This document shows, one piece after another, positions 10,216 through 20,505 of a DNA stretch of 64,000 nucleotides. Below the pieces are notes generated by a model that saw only the letters and a program-made list of their open reading frames with translations, did not search any database and was not told the origin of the DNA. Position numbers and translations under genes: made by a program. The stretch comes from Betaproteobacteria bacterium SCN1 (lineage in GTDB: Bacteria > Pseudomonadota > Gammaproteobacteria > Burkholderiales > Thiobacillaceae). Every line of letters starts with the position of its first letter. Within the stretch, counting starts at the first letter, position 1. The stretch covers positions 124,001 to 188,000 of the forward strand of contig WBSF01000002.1 of assembly GCA_008923315.1 (NCBI GenBank), written 5' to 3'.

Positions 10216-10275
10216 ATGACAAGCAAGCGGAATGGCTCCGGGCCGTTTCGCGTTGAGAACCGTTTGAGGCTATGA
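10216..10275 (+). CDS. possible 19-codon upstream ORF coupled to hisS
   Basis: An ATG at 10216, preceded by GTGAGGACGC, opens a 19-codon frame whose TGA overlaps the hisS ATG (ATGA). hisS itself has only a weak, closely placed GAGG. The peptide has no histidine codons, so it is not a classical His attenuator. Translational coupling is possible but a chance frame is equally likely. Confidence 0.2.
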   Translation: MTSKRNGSGPFRVENRLRL

Positions 10276-11546
10276 GCAACACCATCCAATCCGTGCGCGG
10301 CATGAACGACTGCCTGCCCGACACGGCCGAGACCTGGCAGGCGTTCGAGGCCATCGTGCGCGACTGGCTGCGGCGTTATGGCTACCGCGAACTGCGCACG
10401 CCGATCCTGGAGCAGACCGGTCTGTTCAAACGCGCCATCGGCGAAGTGACCGACATCGTCGAAAAGGAGATGTACACCTTCGTCGACGAGCTGAACGGCG
10501 AATCCCTGACGCTGCGCCCGGAAGGCACGGCGTCTGCCGTGCGTGCGGCGATCCAGCACAACCTGCTGTACGACGGCGGCAAGCGGCTCTGGTACGCCGG
10601 CCCGATGTTCCGCCACGAGCGGCCGCAGAAAGGGCGCTACCGGCAGTTTCATCAGATTGGCGTCGAGGCGCTCGGTTTCGCCGGCCCCGATATCGACGCC
10701 GAACTGATTGCGATGACCGCCGATCTGTGGCGCGCACTGGGCATCGCGCCAACGCTGCAGCTCAACACCCTGGGCGACGCCGACGCGCGCCAGCGTCACA
10801 GGGCCAGATTGATCGCTCACTACGAACAGCATGCCGATGCGCTCGACGAGGATGCCCGCCGGCGCCTGCACAGCAATCCGCTGCGGATTCTCGACAGCAA
10901 GAATCCGGCCATGGCACCGGTCAATGCGGCTGCGCCGCGCCTCATGGACGAGCTCGACGGTGCGGCGCGTACGCATTTCGATGGCGTGCGCCGCCTGCTC
11001 GACAGTTGCGGCATCGCCTACGAGATCAACCCGCGGCTGGTGCGTGGGCTCGATTACTACAATCGTACCGTGTTCGAATGGGTGACCGACCAGCTCGGCG
11101 CGCAGGGCACGGTCTGCGCCGGCGGCCGCTACGACGGCCTGGTCGAGCAGCTCGGCGGCAAGCCGGCGCCGGCAGCCGGGTTCGCGATGGGCATCGAACG
11201 CCTGCTGGCGTTGATGGAGGCGGCCGGCACGGTGTGCGCCATGCCCGGGCCCGACGCTTACGTCGTCTATGCGGGCGAGGCGGCCGAGGCCCATGCCTGG
11301 CGCGTGGCCGCAGCGTTGCGTGCGGCCGGCCTCGCGGCGGTCCTGCACGCGGGGGGCGGCAGCTTCAAATCACAGATGAAAAAGGCCGATGCCAGCCGCG
11401 CGCGCTTCGCCGTCATCATCGGCGACGACGAGGCGGCGGCAGGACAGGTGAGCCTGAAACCGCTGCGGGATACGGGAGAACAGATGCGCGTCGAAACCGA
11501 TCGGGCGATCGACGTTCTGAAACAGGCATGCATTCAACAAGGGTAA
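10272..11546 (+). CDS. hisS: histidyl-tRNA synthetase
   Basis: This 424-residue class II aminoacyl-tRNA synthetase charges tRNA-His. Motif 1 starts at [18 protein letters not shown], motif 2 is [18 protein letters not shown], the histidine-binding [15 protein letters not shown] is present, and motif 3 is [12 protein letters not shown]. The C-terminal anticodon-binding domain follows ([16 protein letters not shown]). A second HisRS-like gene, hisZ, lies downstream at 24 kb. Confidence 0.97.
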   Translation: MSNTIQSVRGMNDCLPDTAETWQAFEAIVRDWLRRYGYRELRTPILEQTGLFKRAIGEVTDIVEKEMYTFVDELNGESLTLRPEGTASAVRAAIQHNLLYDGGKRLWYAGPMFRHERPQKGRYRQFHQIGVEALGFAGPDIDAELIAMTADLWRALGIAPTLQLNTLGDADARQRHRARLIAHYEQHADALDEDARRRLHSNPLRILDSKNPAMAPVNAAAPRLMDELDGAARTHFDGVRRLLDSCGIAYEINPRLVRGLDYYNRTVFEWVTDQLGAQGTVCAGGRYDGLVEQLGGKPAPAAGFAMGIERLLALMEAAGTVCAMPGPDAYVVYAGEAAEAHAWRVAAALRAAGLAAVLHAGGGSFKSQMKKADASRARFAVIIGDDEAAAGQVSLKPLRDTGEQMRVETDRAIDVLKQACIQQG

Positions 11547-11550
11547 GACG

Positions 11551-12195
11551 ATGGCAACCTACGATCTCGACGAGCAGGAACGGCTGGACGAACTGAAGGC
11601 CTGGTGGAAACGCTGGGGGGCGCTGGCGATGCTGGGTCTTGCGGCCGCCATTGCCGCGGGCGCGGGCTGGCGCTACTGGCAGCATCACACGCTGTCGCAG
11701 AGCATGGAGGCGGCGGCGGTATACGAGAAACTGGTGCTGGCGCTGACCACCAACGATACCAAGGCGGCCCGTGAAGCCGGGGGCATGCTCATCGACCGCT
11801 ACGCCGGTACCGCGTATGCCCCGCGCGGCGCCCTGCTGCTCGCCAAGCTGAACGCGGGCGCGCGCGATCTGAAGAGTGCGCAGGCGCAGCTGGAATGGGC
11901 CGCCGCCCACAGCAAGGAGCCTTCGGTCAGGGATCTGGCGCATCTGCGGCTCGCCGGCGTGCAATTGGACCAGAAGCAATACGATGCTGCGCTGAAGACG
12001 CTCGCAGCCAGCCACAGCGACGCTTTCGCCCCCCGTTTCGCCGATCTGAAAGGCGACATCCTGCTCGCGCAGGGCAAGCCCGCCGAGGCGCGTACGGCCT
12101 ACCAGAGCGCATTCGACAAGATGACCGAGGACAATCCGTACCGGCCTATCGTCGAACTGAAGCTCGACGCGGTCGGCGGAGGGGCGGGCAAGTGA
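11551..12195 (+). CDS. yfgM: YfgM-like TPR membrane protein
   Basis: This 214-residue protein has a short cytoplasmic N-terminus (YDLDEQERLDELKAWWKRWG), one membrane span at residues about 27-45, and a periplasmic TPR domain, which is the YfgM/ancillary SecYEG translocon subunit layout (DUF2133-type TPR). YfgM links SecYEG to periplasmic chaperones. It is four bases after hisS and its stop overlaps the GTG of bamB, the conserved hisS-yfgM-bamB-der order. Confidence 0.9.
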   Translation: MATYDLDEQERLDELKAWWKRWGALAMLGLAAAIAAGAGWRYWQHHTLSQSMEAAAVYEKLVLALTTNDTKAAREAGGMLIDRYAGTAYAPRGALLLAKLNAGARDLKSAQAQLEWAAAHSKEPSVRDLAHLRLAGVQLDQKQYDAALKTLAASHSDAFAPRFADLKGDILLAQGKPAEARTAYQSAFDKMTEDNPYRPIVELKLDAVGGGAGK

Positions 12196-13331
12196 AGCGG
12201 CATCTGCTGATCGCCGGCCTGGCGCTGGCCGTGACCGGATGCAGCACCGTCAGCGGCTGGTTCGGCTCCGGCGCGCCCAAGGTGAAACCCGCGGCGCTGG
12301 TCGAATTCAAGCCTGCCGCCGATCTGGCCGAGGCCTGGAAAGCCGACTCCGGCGAGTCCGGCGGTTATCTGCTGCATCCGCATGCGGAAAACGGGGACGT
12401 ATTCGCGGTCGGTGGCAAGCGCATGGTGCGCGTCGCGGTCGGAAACGGCAGCGCGGTATGGCGTTTCGATGCGGGGACCGATCTCTCCGCCGGCGCGGGA
12501 GCGGGCCTGGGGCTGGCACTGGCGGGTACCGCCAAGGGGGACCTGATCGCGGTCGATGTCGCCAGCGGGCAGCTGCGCTGGAAAACCACGCTGTCTTCGG
12601 AAGTGGCCGGCCAGCCGGTTGCGGCGGGCGAGATGATCGTCGTGCGTACCGGCGACGGGCGTATCCAGGGGTTGGCGGCCGCCGACGGCAGCCGCAAGTG
12701 GGTATACAGCCGGACCCTGCCGCCCTTGAGTCTGCGTGGTTCGGGCGGCATGACGGTCGCCGACGGCGTGCTTTATACCGGATTTCCGGGCGGCAAGCTG
12801 GTTGCACTCAATCCGGCCAATGGCGCACAGCTGTGGGAGGCCACGGTCGCACTGCCCCGGGGGGCGACCGAGCTCGAACGCGTGGCGGATGTGATGGGCA
12901 ATCCGGCCGTCGACGAACGTCGGGCCTGTGCAGTCGCCTATCAGGGGCGCGTTGCCTGTTTCGACCGCGCCAGCGGGGCACCGCTCTGGGCGCGTGACAC
13001 TTCCAGCAACAGCGGGCTGGCCATGGATGGGCAGAACCTCTACGTCACCGACGACAAGGATGCGATCACCGCCTACGACAAGGCGGCCGGCCGCGCGGTC
13101 TGGCGCCAGGACAAGCTGGCCCGGCGCCAGGTCACCGCACCGCTCGCGCTTGGCGCCTGGGTCGTGGTGGCCGACGGCGAGGGCTATGTCCATGTGCTGT
13201 CGAGCGACGATGGCCGTTTCGTAGCGCGTGCCAAGGTCGACAGCGGGGTGCGTGTGGCGCCGGTGGACATCGGGCCGGGATTCGCCGTACAGACGGCCAA
13301 GGGCAGCATCGTCGCGTTCAGGCTGAAATGA
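12192..13331 (+). CDS. bamB: outer-membrane protein assembly factor BamB
   Basis: This 379-residue lipoprotein of the BAM complex supports beta-barrel insertion in the outer membrane. The lipobox AVTGC places the lipid on C17. The mature part is an eight-bladed PQQ-like propeller, shown by repeated blade motifs such as GSAVWRFDAG, SGQLRWKTTL, GSRKWVYSRT and NGAQLWEATV. The GTG start overlaps the yfgM stop. Confidence 0.95.
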   Translation: MKRHLLIAGLALAVTGCSTVSGWFGSGAPKVKPAALVEFKPAADLAEAWKADSGESGGYLLHPHAENGDVFAVGGKRMVRVAVGNGSAVWRFDAGTDLSAGAGAGLGLALAGTAKGDLIAVDVASGQLRWKTTLSSEVAGQPVAAGEMIVVRTGDGRIQGLAAADGSRKWVYSRTLPPLSLRGSGGMTVADGVLYTGFPGGKLVALNPANGAQLWEATVALPRGATELERVADVMGNPAVDERRACAVAYQGRVACFDRASGAPLWARDTSSNSGLAMDGQNLYVTDDKDAITAYDKAAGRAVWRQDKLARRQVTAPLALGAWVVVADGEGYVHVLSSDDGRFVARAKVDSGVRVAPVDIGPGFAVQTAKGSIVAFRLK

Positions 13332-13427
13332 GGCCGGCGAGACGATCGACAACAATGTATGGCGTGCGAACAGAGGAGGGCGAGTAACCCTTCGCGCCGC
13401 CCTTGCGGATAACCGGAATTTCCATCG

Positions 13428-14840
13428 ATGCTTCCCACCCTGGTCCTGGTCGGCCGCCCCAACGTCGGCAAGTCCACGCTCTTCAACCGGCTGACCGGCA
13501 CCCGGGACGCCCTCGTGCACGACATGCCCGGCATGACGCGAGATCGCCACTACGGCCGCGGCCGCATCGGCGGTAAACCTTATCTTGTCGTCGATACCGG
13601 TGGCCTGGAGCCGGTCGTCAGGGACGGCATCCTGGCCGAGATGGCGCGGCAGACTCTGCAGGCCATCGACGAGGCGGACGCCGTCATATTTCTGGTCGAC
13701 GGCCGTGGCGGTCTCTCGCCGCAGGACAAGACCATTGCCGAGCGCCTGCGGCGGGCACGCTGCCCCGTGCTGCTGGCGGTGAACAAGACCGAGGGCATGA
13801 ACCGCGCGGTGGTGACGGCCGAATTCCACGAGCTCGGTCTGGGCGAGCCGCTGGCGATATCCGGCGCGCACGGCGACGGCGTTGCCGACCTTGTCGCCGA
13901 GGCACTGGCGGATTTTCCGGAAACCGAAACGTCGACAGAAGAAGAATTCGGCATACCCAAGATCGCGCTGGTCGGCCGCCCCAACGTCGGCAAGTCCACG
14001 CTGGTCAATGCACTGGTCGGGGAAGAACGCGTGATCGCCTTCGATCAGCCCGGCACCACGCGTGATTCGATCTATGTGGCGTTCGAACGTGACGGTAAGC
14101 CTTTCGTGCTGATCGACACCGCCGGCGTGCGCCGCCGCGGCAAGGTGTTCGAGACCGCCGAGAAGTTTTCCGTCGTCAAGACGCTGCAGGCGATCGAGGA
14201 CGCGAACGTGGTCGTGCTGGTACTCGATGCGCGCGAGAACATCTCCGAACAGGATGCGCATCTGGCGGGTTTCGTGCTCGAAACCGGGCGTGCGCTGGTG
14301 GTCGCGGTCAACAAGTGGGACGGCCTGCCGCCCGAACGACGCGATGACATCAAGCGCGACATCGCGCGCAAGCTCGCTTTCCTCGATTTCGCGCGCTTCA
14401 ACTACATTTCGGCGCTCAAAAGCAAAGGGCTGGAGAATCTGCTCAAAGATGTCGAGGCCGCGCACGCCGCAGCCTTCGTCAAGATGCCCACGCCCAAGCT
14501 TACGCGCGTGCTGCAGATGGCAGTCGAACAGCATGCGCCGCCGAAGAACGGGCTGTTCCGGCCGAAGCCGCGCTATGCGCACCAGGGCGGCAAGAATCCG
14601 CCGGTGATCGTGTTGCACGGCAATGCCCTGGAAGGCTTGCGCGACGACTACAAGCGTTATCTCGAAACCAGTTTCCGCAAGGCCTTCAAACTGCAGGGCA
14701 CGCCGCTGCGTATCCAGATCAAGGAAGACGAGGGACACAATCCTTTCGAAGGCCGGAAACGCGTTGCGCTTTCCGCCAGCGACGACACGCGGCGGCGGCG
14801 CGAGAAACGGATTCGTCGCAAGCTCTACGGCGCAGACTGA
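13428..14840 (+). CDS. der: ribosome biogenesis GTPase Der
   Basis: This 470-residue tandem GTPase (EngA) is needed for 50S maturation. Two complete G domains are visible, each with [10 protein letters not shown], a DTGG/DTAG G3 motif and an NKTE or NKWD G4 motif, followed by the KH-like C-terminal domain. The next gene begins one base inside its stop (TGATG). hfq normally follows here in betaproteobacteria but is absent. Confidence 0.97.
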   Translation: MLPTLVLVGRPNVGKSTLFNRLTGTRDALVHDMPGMTRDRHYGRGRIGGKPYLVVDTGGLEPVVRDGILAEMARQTLQAIDEADAVIFLVDGRGGLSPQDKTIAERLRRARCPVLLAVNKTEGMNRAVVTAEFHELGLGEPLAISGAHGDGVADLVAEALADFPETETSTEEEFGIPKIALVGRPNVGKSTLVNALVGEERVIAFDQPGTTRDSIYVAFERDGKPFVLIDTAGVRRRGKVFETAEKFSVVKTLQAIEDANVVVLVLDARENISEQDAHLAGFVLETGRALVVAVNKWDGLPPERRDDIKRDIARKLAFLDFARFNYISALKSKGLENLLKDVEAAHAAAFVKMPTPKLTRVLQMAVEQHAPPKNGLFRPKPRYAHQGGKNPPVIVLHGNALEGLRDDYKRYLETSFRKAFKLQGTPLRIQIKEDEGHNPFEGRKRVALSASDDTRRRREKRIRRKLYGAD

Positions 14841-16837
14841 TGCGCAGGCGGCTCCGCGCATTCTGGCCGGCGCTGGCCATCCTGATCGGATTGATCACGG
14901 GTGCGGCCTTTACCGTGCAGGCCGTACGTTCGGCCGACGAGGCGATGCGCATGCAATGGCTGACCGAGGCGCGCCTGATGACGCGTGCGCTCGACTGGGC
15001 GGCCGTCGCGACCCTGCATGCCGACCCCGCCATTGCGGCAATGCCCGGGTACGCGCTCGTCAAGCACCAGATGGAGAGCCTGAGGCGGGTCGGTTCGCAG
15101 TATCGCTTCGCCTATCTTCTGGTGCGCGGCGACGACGGTGTGGTCCGTTTCCTCGTCGATTCCGAGGAAATCGGATCGCCGGACTATTCCCCGCCCGGCA
15201 TGGCTTACGCCGAAGCCACCCCTGCGCTGCATGCGCTTTTCGATCAGCCTGCGCTCATGACCGAAGGCCCGGTCGAGGATCGCTGGGGCGTCTGGATCAG
15301 TGCACTGGTCGCGCAGCCGGACGAGGCCGGCCAGACACAGGCCGTTTTCGGTGTCGATGTCGACGCGCGTAACTGGCGCGCCGCGCTGGTGCGCGCGGCT
15401 CTGCTGCCGTTGGGGGCAACACTGGCGTTCGCCCTGTCAGCGGGGGTGCTGATGCGGGTGCGTGCGCGCATCCGCGACGAGCATGCGCGCCTGCAGGCTT
15501 CGGAAGAACGGTTCTATGCACAGGCCCATCACGACAGCCTGACCGGTCTGCCGAATCAGCGGCTGCTCGCCGACCGCATGCAGCAGGCGCTGTCGCACGC
15601 GCACCGGATGGAGGGGCGCGCGGCCATCCTGTTTCTCGATCTCGACCGGTTCAAGAACGTGAACGATTCGCTGGGGCACGCGATGGGCGATGCGCTGTTG
15701 CGCACTGTCGCCAGCCGCCTGCGCGCCCTGGTGCGCGAGGACGATACGGTAGCGCGACTGGGCGGCGACGAGTTCGTCATCCTGCTGCCCGAGATTCGTC
15801 ATGACGATGAACCCCGACACGTTGCGCAAAAGATCATCGACGAGCTTGCCAAGCCGATTCCCGTCGGTGGCCAGAGCGTGTCGGTAGGGGTCAGCATCGG
15901 CATCGCGCTCTACCCCGACGACGCATTCGACGCCGCCGGCTGGCTGGCCTGTGCCGACCGTGCGATGTATGCCGCAAAAGACAGCGGCCGCAATACCTAT
16001 CAATTCGCCGATCCACTGCAGAACGCGCGGGCGCGGGACCGCCTGACGATCGAGACCGGCCTGCGGCAGGGCCTCGCGCGCGGCGAGTTTCTGCTGCATT
16101 ACCAGCCGGTGTTCTCGCTCGCGACCGGTCTGCCGGTCGGCGTCGAGGCGCTGGCGCGCTGGCGCCATCCGGAATGGGGCTGGGTGGCGCCGTCGCGCTT
16201 CATTCCCGTCGCCGAGGATTCCGGGCTGATCGTGGCCCTGGGCGAATGGATACTCGCCGAGGCCTGTCGGGCGGCCAGCCGCTGGCAGGCCGACGCGCCC
16301 GACCTGCCGGTCATGGTCAACGTTTCCGCACTGCAGTTGCGGCGGCCCGGATTCGAGACGCGGCTGGCCGATGTGCTGCGGGAATCCGGTCTGGCCCCCG
16401 CGCTGCTGGAACTGGAACTGACCGAATCGACGATCATGCAGGAAACGCTGGCCGGTTCGGCGATTCTGCAGCGTCTCGCCGAGGAAGGCGCCCGGCTGGC
16501 CATCGACGATTTCGGCACGGGATATTCCAGTCTGGCCTATCTGCGCCGGCTCGTGGCGGCTCGCCTGAAGATCGATCGCAGCTTTGTCGCCGACATGGCC
16601 GACGATCCGGAGGCGCGCGCGATCGTCGCCAGCATGATCGGGATGGCGCGGGCGCTGGGGCTGAAAGTGACGGCGGAAGGCGTGGAGACCGAGTCGCAGT
16701 CGCAGCTCCTGAAAGTGCTGGGATGCGACGATGCGCAGGGCTATCTGTACAGCCGGCCGCTCGAAGAAACGGATCTGCGCGCCTATCTGGCACGCCTGGC
16801 GTTCAGTCCAGCCAGCGAACCAGGTAGAACAGCCTGA
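14840..16837 (+). CDS. membrane GGDEF/EAL cyclic-di-GMP turnover protein
   Basis: This 665-residue protein has an N-terminal span at residues about 8-30, a periplasmic sensing segment to about residue 190, a second span at about 191-213, a GGDEF domain and an EAL domain. The cyclase motif GGDEF is intact at residues 308-312 with an RxxD inhibitory site five residues before (REDD). The EAL domain keeps E436 (VEALARWRHPEWGW), LELTES, the IDDFGTGYSS pair, KIDRSFV and AEGVETE, so both activities are possible. It starts inside the der stop, suggesting co-transcription, and its 3' end overlaps the convergent next gene by 35 bases. Confidence 0.9.
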   Translation: MRRRLRAFWPALAILIGLITGAAFTVQAVRSADEAMRMQWLTEARLMTRALDWAAVATLHADPAIAAMPGYALVKHQMESLRRVGSQYRFAYLLVRGDDGVVRFLVDSEEIGSPDYSPPGMAYAEATPALHALFDQPALMTEGPVEDRWGVWISALVAQPDEAGQTQAVFGVDVDARNWRAALVRAALLPLGATLAFALSAGVLMRVRARIRDEHARLQASEERFYAQAHHDSLTGLPNQRLLADRMQQALSHAHRMEGRAAILFLDLDRFKNVNDSLGHAMGDALLRTVASRLRALVREDDTVARLGGDEFVILLPEIRHDDEPRHVAQKIIDELAKPIPVGGQSVSVGVSIGIALYPDDAFDAAGWLACADRAMYAAKDSGRNTYQFADPLQNARARDRLTIETGLRQGLARGEFLLHYQPVFSLATGLPVGVEALARWRHPEWGWVAPSRFIPVAEDSGLIVALGEWILAEACRAASRWQADAPDLPVMVNVSALQLRRPGFETRLADVLRESGLAPALLELELTESTIMQETLAGSAILQRLAEEGARLAIDDFGTGYSSLAYLRRLVAARLKIDRSFVADMADDPEARAIVASMIGMARALGLKVTAEGVETESQSQLLKVLGCDDAQGYLYSRPLEETDLRAYLARLAFSPASEPGRTA

Positions 16838-17054
16838 AGCCTTCGGACGAACGCGACGGGCCGCTGGCCAGCGCGGCGTGCCGGTGTTTTTCCGGCTCGG
16901 CGTGGGCGCGCGCTTCGTCTTCGCTGGCGTAGATTTCGACCACGCCTTCGGGATAGCGGGTACGTTTCTTTCCGGAAGGCGAATAGATCACCACCGCCGA
17001 GGTACCGACAACCCGGGATTCGATGTCGGTGAACAGGCTGGTGGCTTGCGGCAT
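16803..17054 (-). CDS. small hypothetical protein
   Basis: This 83-residue soluble protein has charged, mixed alpha/beta character (TSAVVIYSPSGKKRTRYPEG near the start). I do not recognise the family. Its ATG is two bases after the stop of the preceding minus-strand gene, which argues for a real two-gene operon. The 3' end runs 35 bases into the opposing GGDEF/EAL gene. Confidence 0.55.
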   Translation of the reverse strand: MPQATSLFTDIESRVVGTSAVVIYSPSGKKRTRYPEGVVEIYASEDEARAHAEPEKHRHAALASGPSRSSEGFRLFYLVRWLD

Positions 17055-17056
17055 GG

Positions 17057-17344
17057 TCAGTGCGTTTTCTTGGGAATGCTGCCGACCTTCACCACGTGGG
17101 CGTTCGGCTTCTCGTCGGAGAAATGCGGTTTTTCATCCAGCGTGCGCCCGGTGAGGCGTGCGAGTTCGGTTTCCCGGCTGGAAATCACCATCAGGCAGTC
17201 CTTGATGTTCATGACGGTCGCTTCCGTCAGCGGGCTGGGATTGCCGTCGCGCGGCGCGGTATCGCGCACGATCGAGGTAAGCGTCTTGCGCATCATGCGC
17301 ATCAGCCGCTGTTCGTTGACGAGGGCGTTGTCTTCGTTGTCCAT
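17057..17344 (-). CDS. small hypothetical protein
   Basis: This 95-residue protein is rich in charged residues and probably alpha-helical (NEQRLMRMMRKTLTSIVRD). I do not recognise the family. The ATG at 17344 is chosen because CGGAG sits eight bases upstream; a longer in-frame version would extend across the divergent galT-type promoter region. It appears to head a two-gene operon with the next small gene. The sequence contains EATVMNIKDCLMVISSRE, a possible regulatory or adaptor helix, but this is not a functional assignment. Confidence 0.6.
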   Translation of the reverse strand: MDNEDNALVNEQRLMRMMRKTLTSIVRDTAPRDGNPSPLTEATVMNIKDCLMVISSRETELARLTGRTLDEKPHFSDEKPNAHVVKVGSIPKKTH

Positions 17345-17516
17345 GGTAAAGCTCCGGGAGGGCGCGGCAAGGCGCTCATTGTCGGCGGCGCGGCGGGGAG
17401 CGTCAATGCGAATCCCCGTTGCCCGAGGGGATAAAAAGCGCGACTGGGGGTATAAGCAGATTGAACCGCCGCCGCCGGACGGCTGCTTTATGCTTGCCTG
17501 CGGAGGAAATACAGCC

Positions 17517-18605
17517 ATGTCAGACCAGCCCGCCGACACCGGCGAAATCCGCGAGATCCGTCTCAACCCCATCGTGCCGGCCGAGTCCGTGCTGGTCGCC
17601 ACCGCGCGTTCGATGCGGCCCAAAAAAGCCGAGGAACTCGCCCCGCGCGATACCCGCAAGCATGTCGAGACCTGCCCTTTCTGCCGAGGCAACGAGCACA
17701 AGACCCCGCCCGCGATCCTGGCCTGGCCCGCCGAGGGCGACTGGCAGATCCGCATGGTCGAGAACCTGTATCCCGTACTGGGTGACGACCGCGCACAGGC
17801 GAACTTCAGTTTCGGCCTGCAGCAGACCATCGACGGCTACGGCCGGCACGAGGTCATCATCGATCATTTCGAGCACGGCATCGCCGTCCACGAGATGGCC
17901 GAATCGCATCTGGCCGCGCTGTTCGGTGTGTACCAGAAACGCATGCGCCAGCTGTTCGAGTCCGACGATCGCCTGCAGTACGTACTGGTGTTCAAGAACT
18001 TCGGCCCGGCGGCCGGCGCATCGATTCCGCATACGCACAGCCAGGTCATCGCGATGCCGGTTGTACCCGAAAACGTGGAGGCCGAAGTGCGCAACAGCGC
18101 GGCGCACTATGCCAAACATCATCACTGCATCTTCTGCGCGCTGATCGACGAGGCGCTGACTTTCGAGGCCACGCTCTACGACCGCAATTCGGGCGCGGTG
18201 CGCCGCAAGATCAACGTCGGTCAGTATGTGGTCGAGCGTGGCGAGAAATTCATCGCGATCAAGCCTTTTGCCAGCCGCTACGAGTGGGAGGTGCACATCC
18301 TGCCGCTGGTGCATCAGTCCGACTTCCTGGATGCGGCGACGACCGATTTCGACGATCTCGCGCGCGTGCTCAGGCGGACGATGGCGCGGCTCGATGCGGT
18401 GATCGGCGGCGCGCAGTACAACTTCTTCCTGCATTCGGTCCCGCACGGCAAGGAACGCGGCGCGCACGCCGCGAGCTACCACTGGCATCTGGAAATCTGC
18501 CCGCGCACTTCGATCCCGACCGGTTTCGAACTCGGTTCCGGACTGTTCGTCAACACCATCAGTCCCGAACAGGCGGCCGAAAAGCTCCGCACGGTCGAGC
18601 TGTAG
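17517..18605 (+). CDS. galT: GalT-family nucleotidylyltransferase/phosphorylase
   Basis: This 362-residue HIT-superfamily protein has the GalT two-domain layout. Zinc-type pairs CPFC and CIFC occur in the two halves, the catalytic-type loop is IPHTHSQVIAMP and a second HWHLEICPR motif closes the C-terminal half. GalT enzymes carry HPHxQ; here the sequence is HTHSQ, as in related ADP-glucose or diadenosine-type phosphorylases, so the substrate is uncertain. GGAGG stands eight bases before the ATG. No other galactose genes are nearby. Confidence 0.8.
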   Translation: MSDQPADTGEIREIRLNPIVPAESVLVATARSMRPKKAEELAPRDTRKHVETCPFCRGNEHKTPPAILAWPAEGDWQIRMVENLYPVLGDDRAQANFSFGLQQTIDGYGRHEVIIDHFEHGIAVHEMAESHLAALFGVYQKRMRQLFESDDRLQYVLVFKNFGPAAGASIPHTHSQVIAMPVVPENVEAEVRNSAAHYAKHHHCIFCALIDEALTFEATLYDRNSGAVRRKINVGQYVVERGEKFIAIKPFASRYEWEVHILPLVHQSDFLDAATTDFDDLARVLRRTMARLDAVIGGAQYNFFLHSVPHGKERGAHAASYHWHLEICPRTSIPTGFELGSGLFVNTISPEQAAEKLRTVEL

Positions 18606-18705
18606 CGCATGAACGGGCGGCGCGCCGTGCCGCCCGTCCGCATCCTTCAAGTTTTGCGGAATCCGGATCGATATAGGGGCATAGTGCATCCTGAATGATG
18701 GATCC

Positions 18706-20505
18706 ATGCATGCCCATGATCTTTCCGTAGCCGATATCGCACCGGGCGACACGCACGTCGACCGCCTGACCGCCCTGTGGAAGCTGTCGGTCCGCTCCGG
18801 GCTGTCCGATGCGGAACGCATACGCGCGATGCTCGACATGGCAGCCGCCGTGCTCGACATGGATCTGGTCGTGCTCGGCGAATTCGGAGAGCAGTACACT
18901 GCCCGTTATGTCAGCGACCGGCTCGACATATTTCCCGAAGGGACCGTCCTGACTATCGAGGCGGTTCTGTGCCGCGAGGTGTTCCTCCGGCGCGAGTCGC
19001 AGCACATTCCCGACCTGCGCATTCATCCGGACTATGCCGGCCACCCCACCGTGACGCGGCTGGGCCTGTTCAGCTATTCCGGCCTGCCGATCGTGGTCGG
19101 CAATACAGCGCCCTGGGTACTGGCTTTCCTGCGCCGCCGCGCGGGTACGATGGTCGATCCCGTGGACATTGCCTACATGGAGCTCATTGCCGACTGGCTC
19201 GGCAATGCCCTGCAGCAGTCCGCACAGACCGATCTGCTCCAGCGCATGGCGCTGACGGATACGTTGACCGGTTTGCCCAACCGCCGCGCGGCGGAAGAGC
19301 GGCTGCAGAAGGAAAAGGCGCGCATTCCGCGCGACGGGCAGGGTTTCGCGATCGCGCTGATAGACCTCGACCATTTCAAATCGATCAACGATCGCTACGG
19401 ACACGCGGTTGGCGACGAGGTGCTGAAAGCGGTGGCGCACCGTTTTGAGAAAGGCCTGCGCGAAGGCGACTGGGTCGCCCGCTGGGGGGGCGAGGAATTC
19501 CTGTTCGTCCTGCATGGCAGTTCGGCCGAGGAGGCGAGCAGCATCATCAAGCGTCTGGCGGACCAGGTCCGCGACATGCCCGTGCGTACCAGCGTGGGCA
19601 ATATCGCGCTCAGTTTCTCTGCCGGGGTCGCCGCCTACGGCAAGGGGGACGGCGGGATCGAACCGGTGCTCGAAACCATCGATCAGGCGCTCTACCGGGC
19701 CAAGGCCGACGGGCGGGATCAGGTCCGCCTGGTCGGGCAGGCCGGCCCGCAGCTGAACGGTCTGTGTCTGCGCGAGGCGCTGGCGCAGGACCGGGTCCGC
19801 TACGCTGCGCAGCTGATCGTCGACCTGCAAACCGGCGAAGCCGTCGCCGACGAGGCGCTGGCCCGCATTCTGACGCCCCAGGGCGAGATGGTCGAAGCCC
19901 TCCGGTTTGTCGATATCGCCGAAGGCCTGGGTCTGATGGCGGAAATCGACAGTTGGGTGATCATGAACGTGATGCAGCGCTGCGCGGCCCGCATGGCTGC
20001 GGGCGGTTCGCCGGATTTCGCCCATTTCGTGAACGTGTCGCCGCAATTTCTGGCGCGGCGTGATCTGGTCGAACAGATGCTGGCCGGCGCAATGGAGCAC
20101 TGCAAGCGCTGCGGCGTTACCCTCGGCCCCGTCAAGCCGCTGGTACTGGAGCTGACGGAACGTCAGCGGGTGACCAGTCTCGAACGCCTGCGCGCCGATC
20201 TGCAGCCGCTCATCGACTTCGGCTTTCGCCTCGCGCTCGACGATTTCGGCAGTGGCTATTCCTCCTATCTCTATCTGGCCAACCTGCCGGTGAGCTTCCT
20301 GAAGATCGAAGGCTGGCTCGTGACCCACATGCGTCAGGATCGCAAGATCGCCGGTATCGTCGAGAGTCTGGCCGGTTTCGCGCGCAAGGAGGGCATGCGC
20401 ACGGTGGCCGAGCATGTGGAAGACCCCGAGACCGCACACATCCTCGCGGATATGGGGGTCGATTACGCGCAGGGCTGGCATTTCGGACGTCCCCAACTGC
20501 CCTGA
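18706..20505 (+). CDS. GAF-GGDEF-EAL cyclic-di-GMP protein
   Basis: This 599-residue soluble protein has an N-terminal GAF-like sensor (residues about 15-165), a GGDEF domain and an EAL domain. The cyclase site GGEEF is intact at 261-265, with an RxxD inhibitory site (REGD) five residues before. The EAL part retains E383, the NVSP asparagine, LELTE, the LDDFGSGYSS pair, the lysine of KIEG and the glutamate of AEHVE, but the usual KID is KIE and the outer motif is divergent. Phosphodiesterase activity is therefore possible but uncertain. It has no membrane segment. Confidence 0.9.
   Translation: MHAHDLSVADIAPGDTHVDRLTALWKLSVRSGLSDAERIRAMLDMAAAVLDMDLVVLGEFGEQYTARYVSDRLDIFPEGTVLTIEAVLCREVFLRRESQHIPDLRIHPDYAGHPTVTRLGLFSYSGLPIVVGNTAPWVLAFLRRRAGTMVDPVDIAYMELIADWLGNALQQSAQTDLLQRMALTDTLTGLPNRRAAEERLQKEKARIPRDGQGFAIALIDLDHFKSINDRYGHAVGDEVLKAVAHRFEKGLREGDWVARWGGEEFLFVLHGSSAEEASSIIKRLADQVRDMPVRTSVGNIALSFSAGVAAYGKGDGGIEPVLETIDQALYRAKADGRDQVRLVGQAGPQLNGLCLREALAQDRVRYAAQLIVDLQTGEAVADEALARILTPQGEMVEALRFVDIAEGLGLMAEIDSWVIMNVMQRCAARMAAGGSPDFAHFVNVSPQFLARRDLVEQMLAGAMEHCKRCGVTLGPVKPLVLELTERQRVTSLERLRADLQPLIDFGFRLALDDFGSGYSSYLYLANLPVSFLKIEGWLVTHMRQDRKIAGIVESLAGFARKEGMRTVAEHVEDPETAHILADMGVDYAQGWHFGRPQLP

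Noticed and set aside
12099-14861. Long open frame (920 codons) on the minus strand over bamB and der
   Set aside because: It is opposite two well-supported genes, has repetitive Arg/Gln/Gly composition, and matches no family. High G+C creates such frames.
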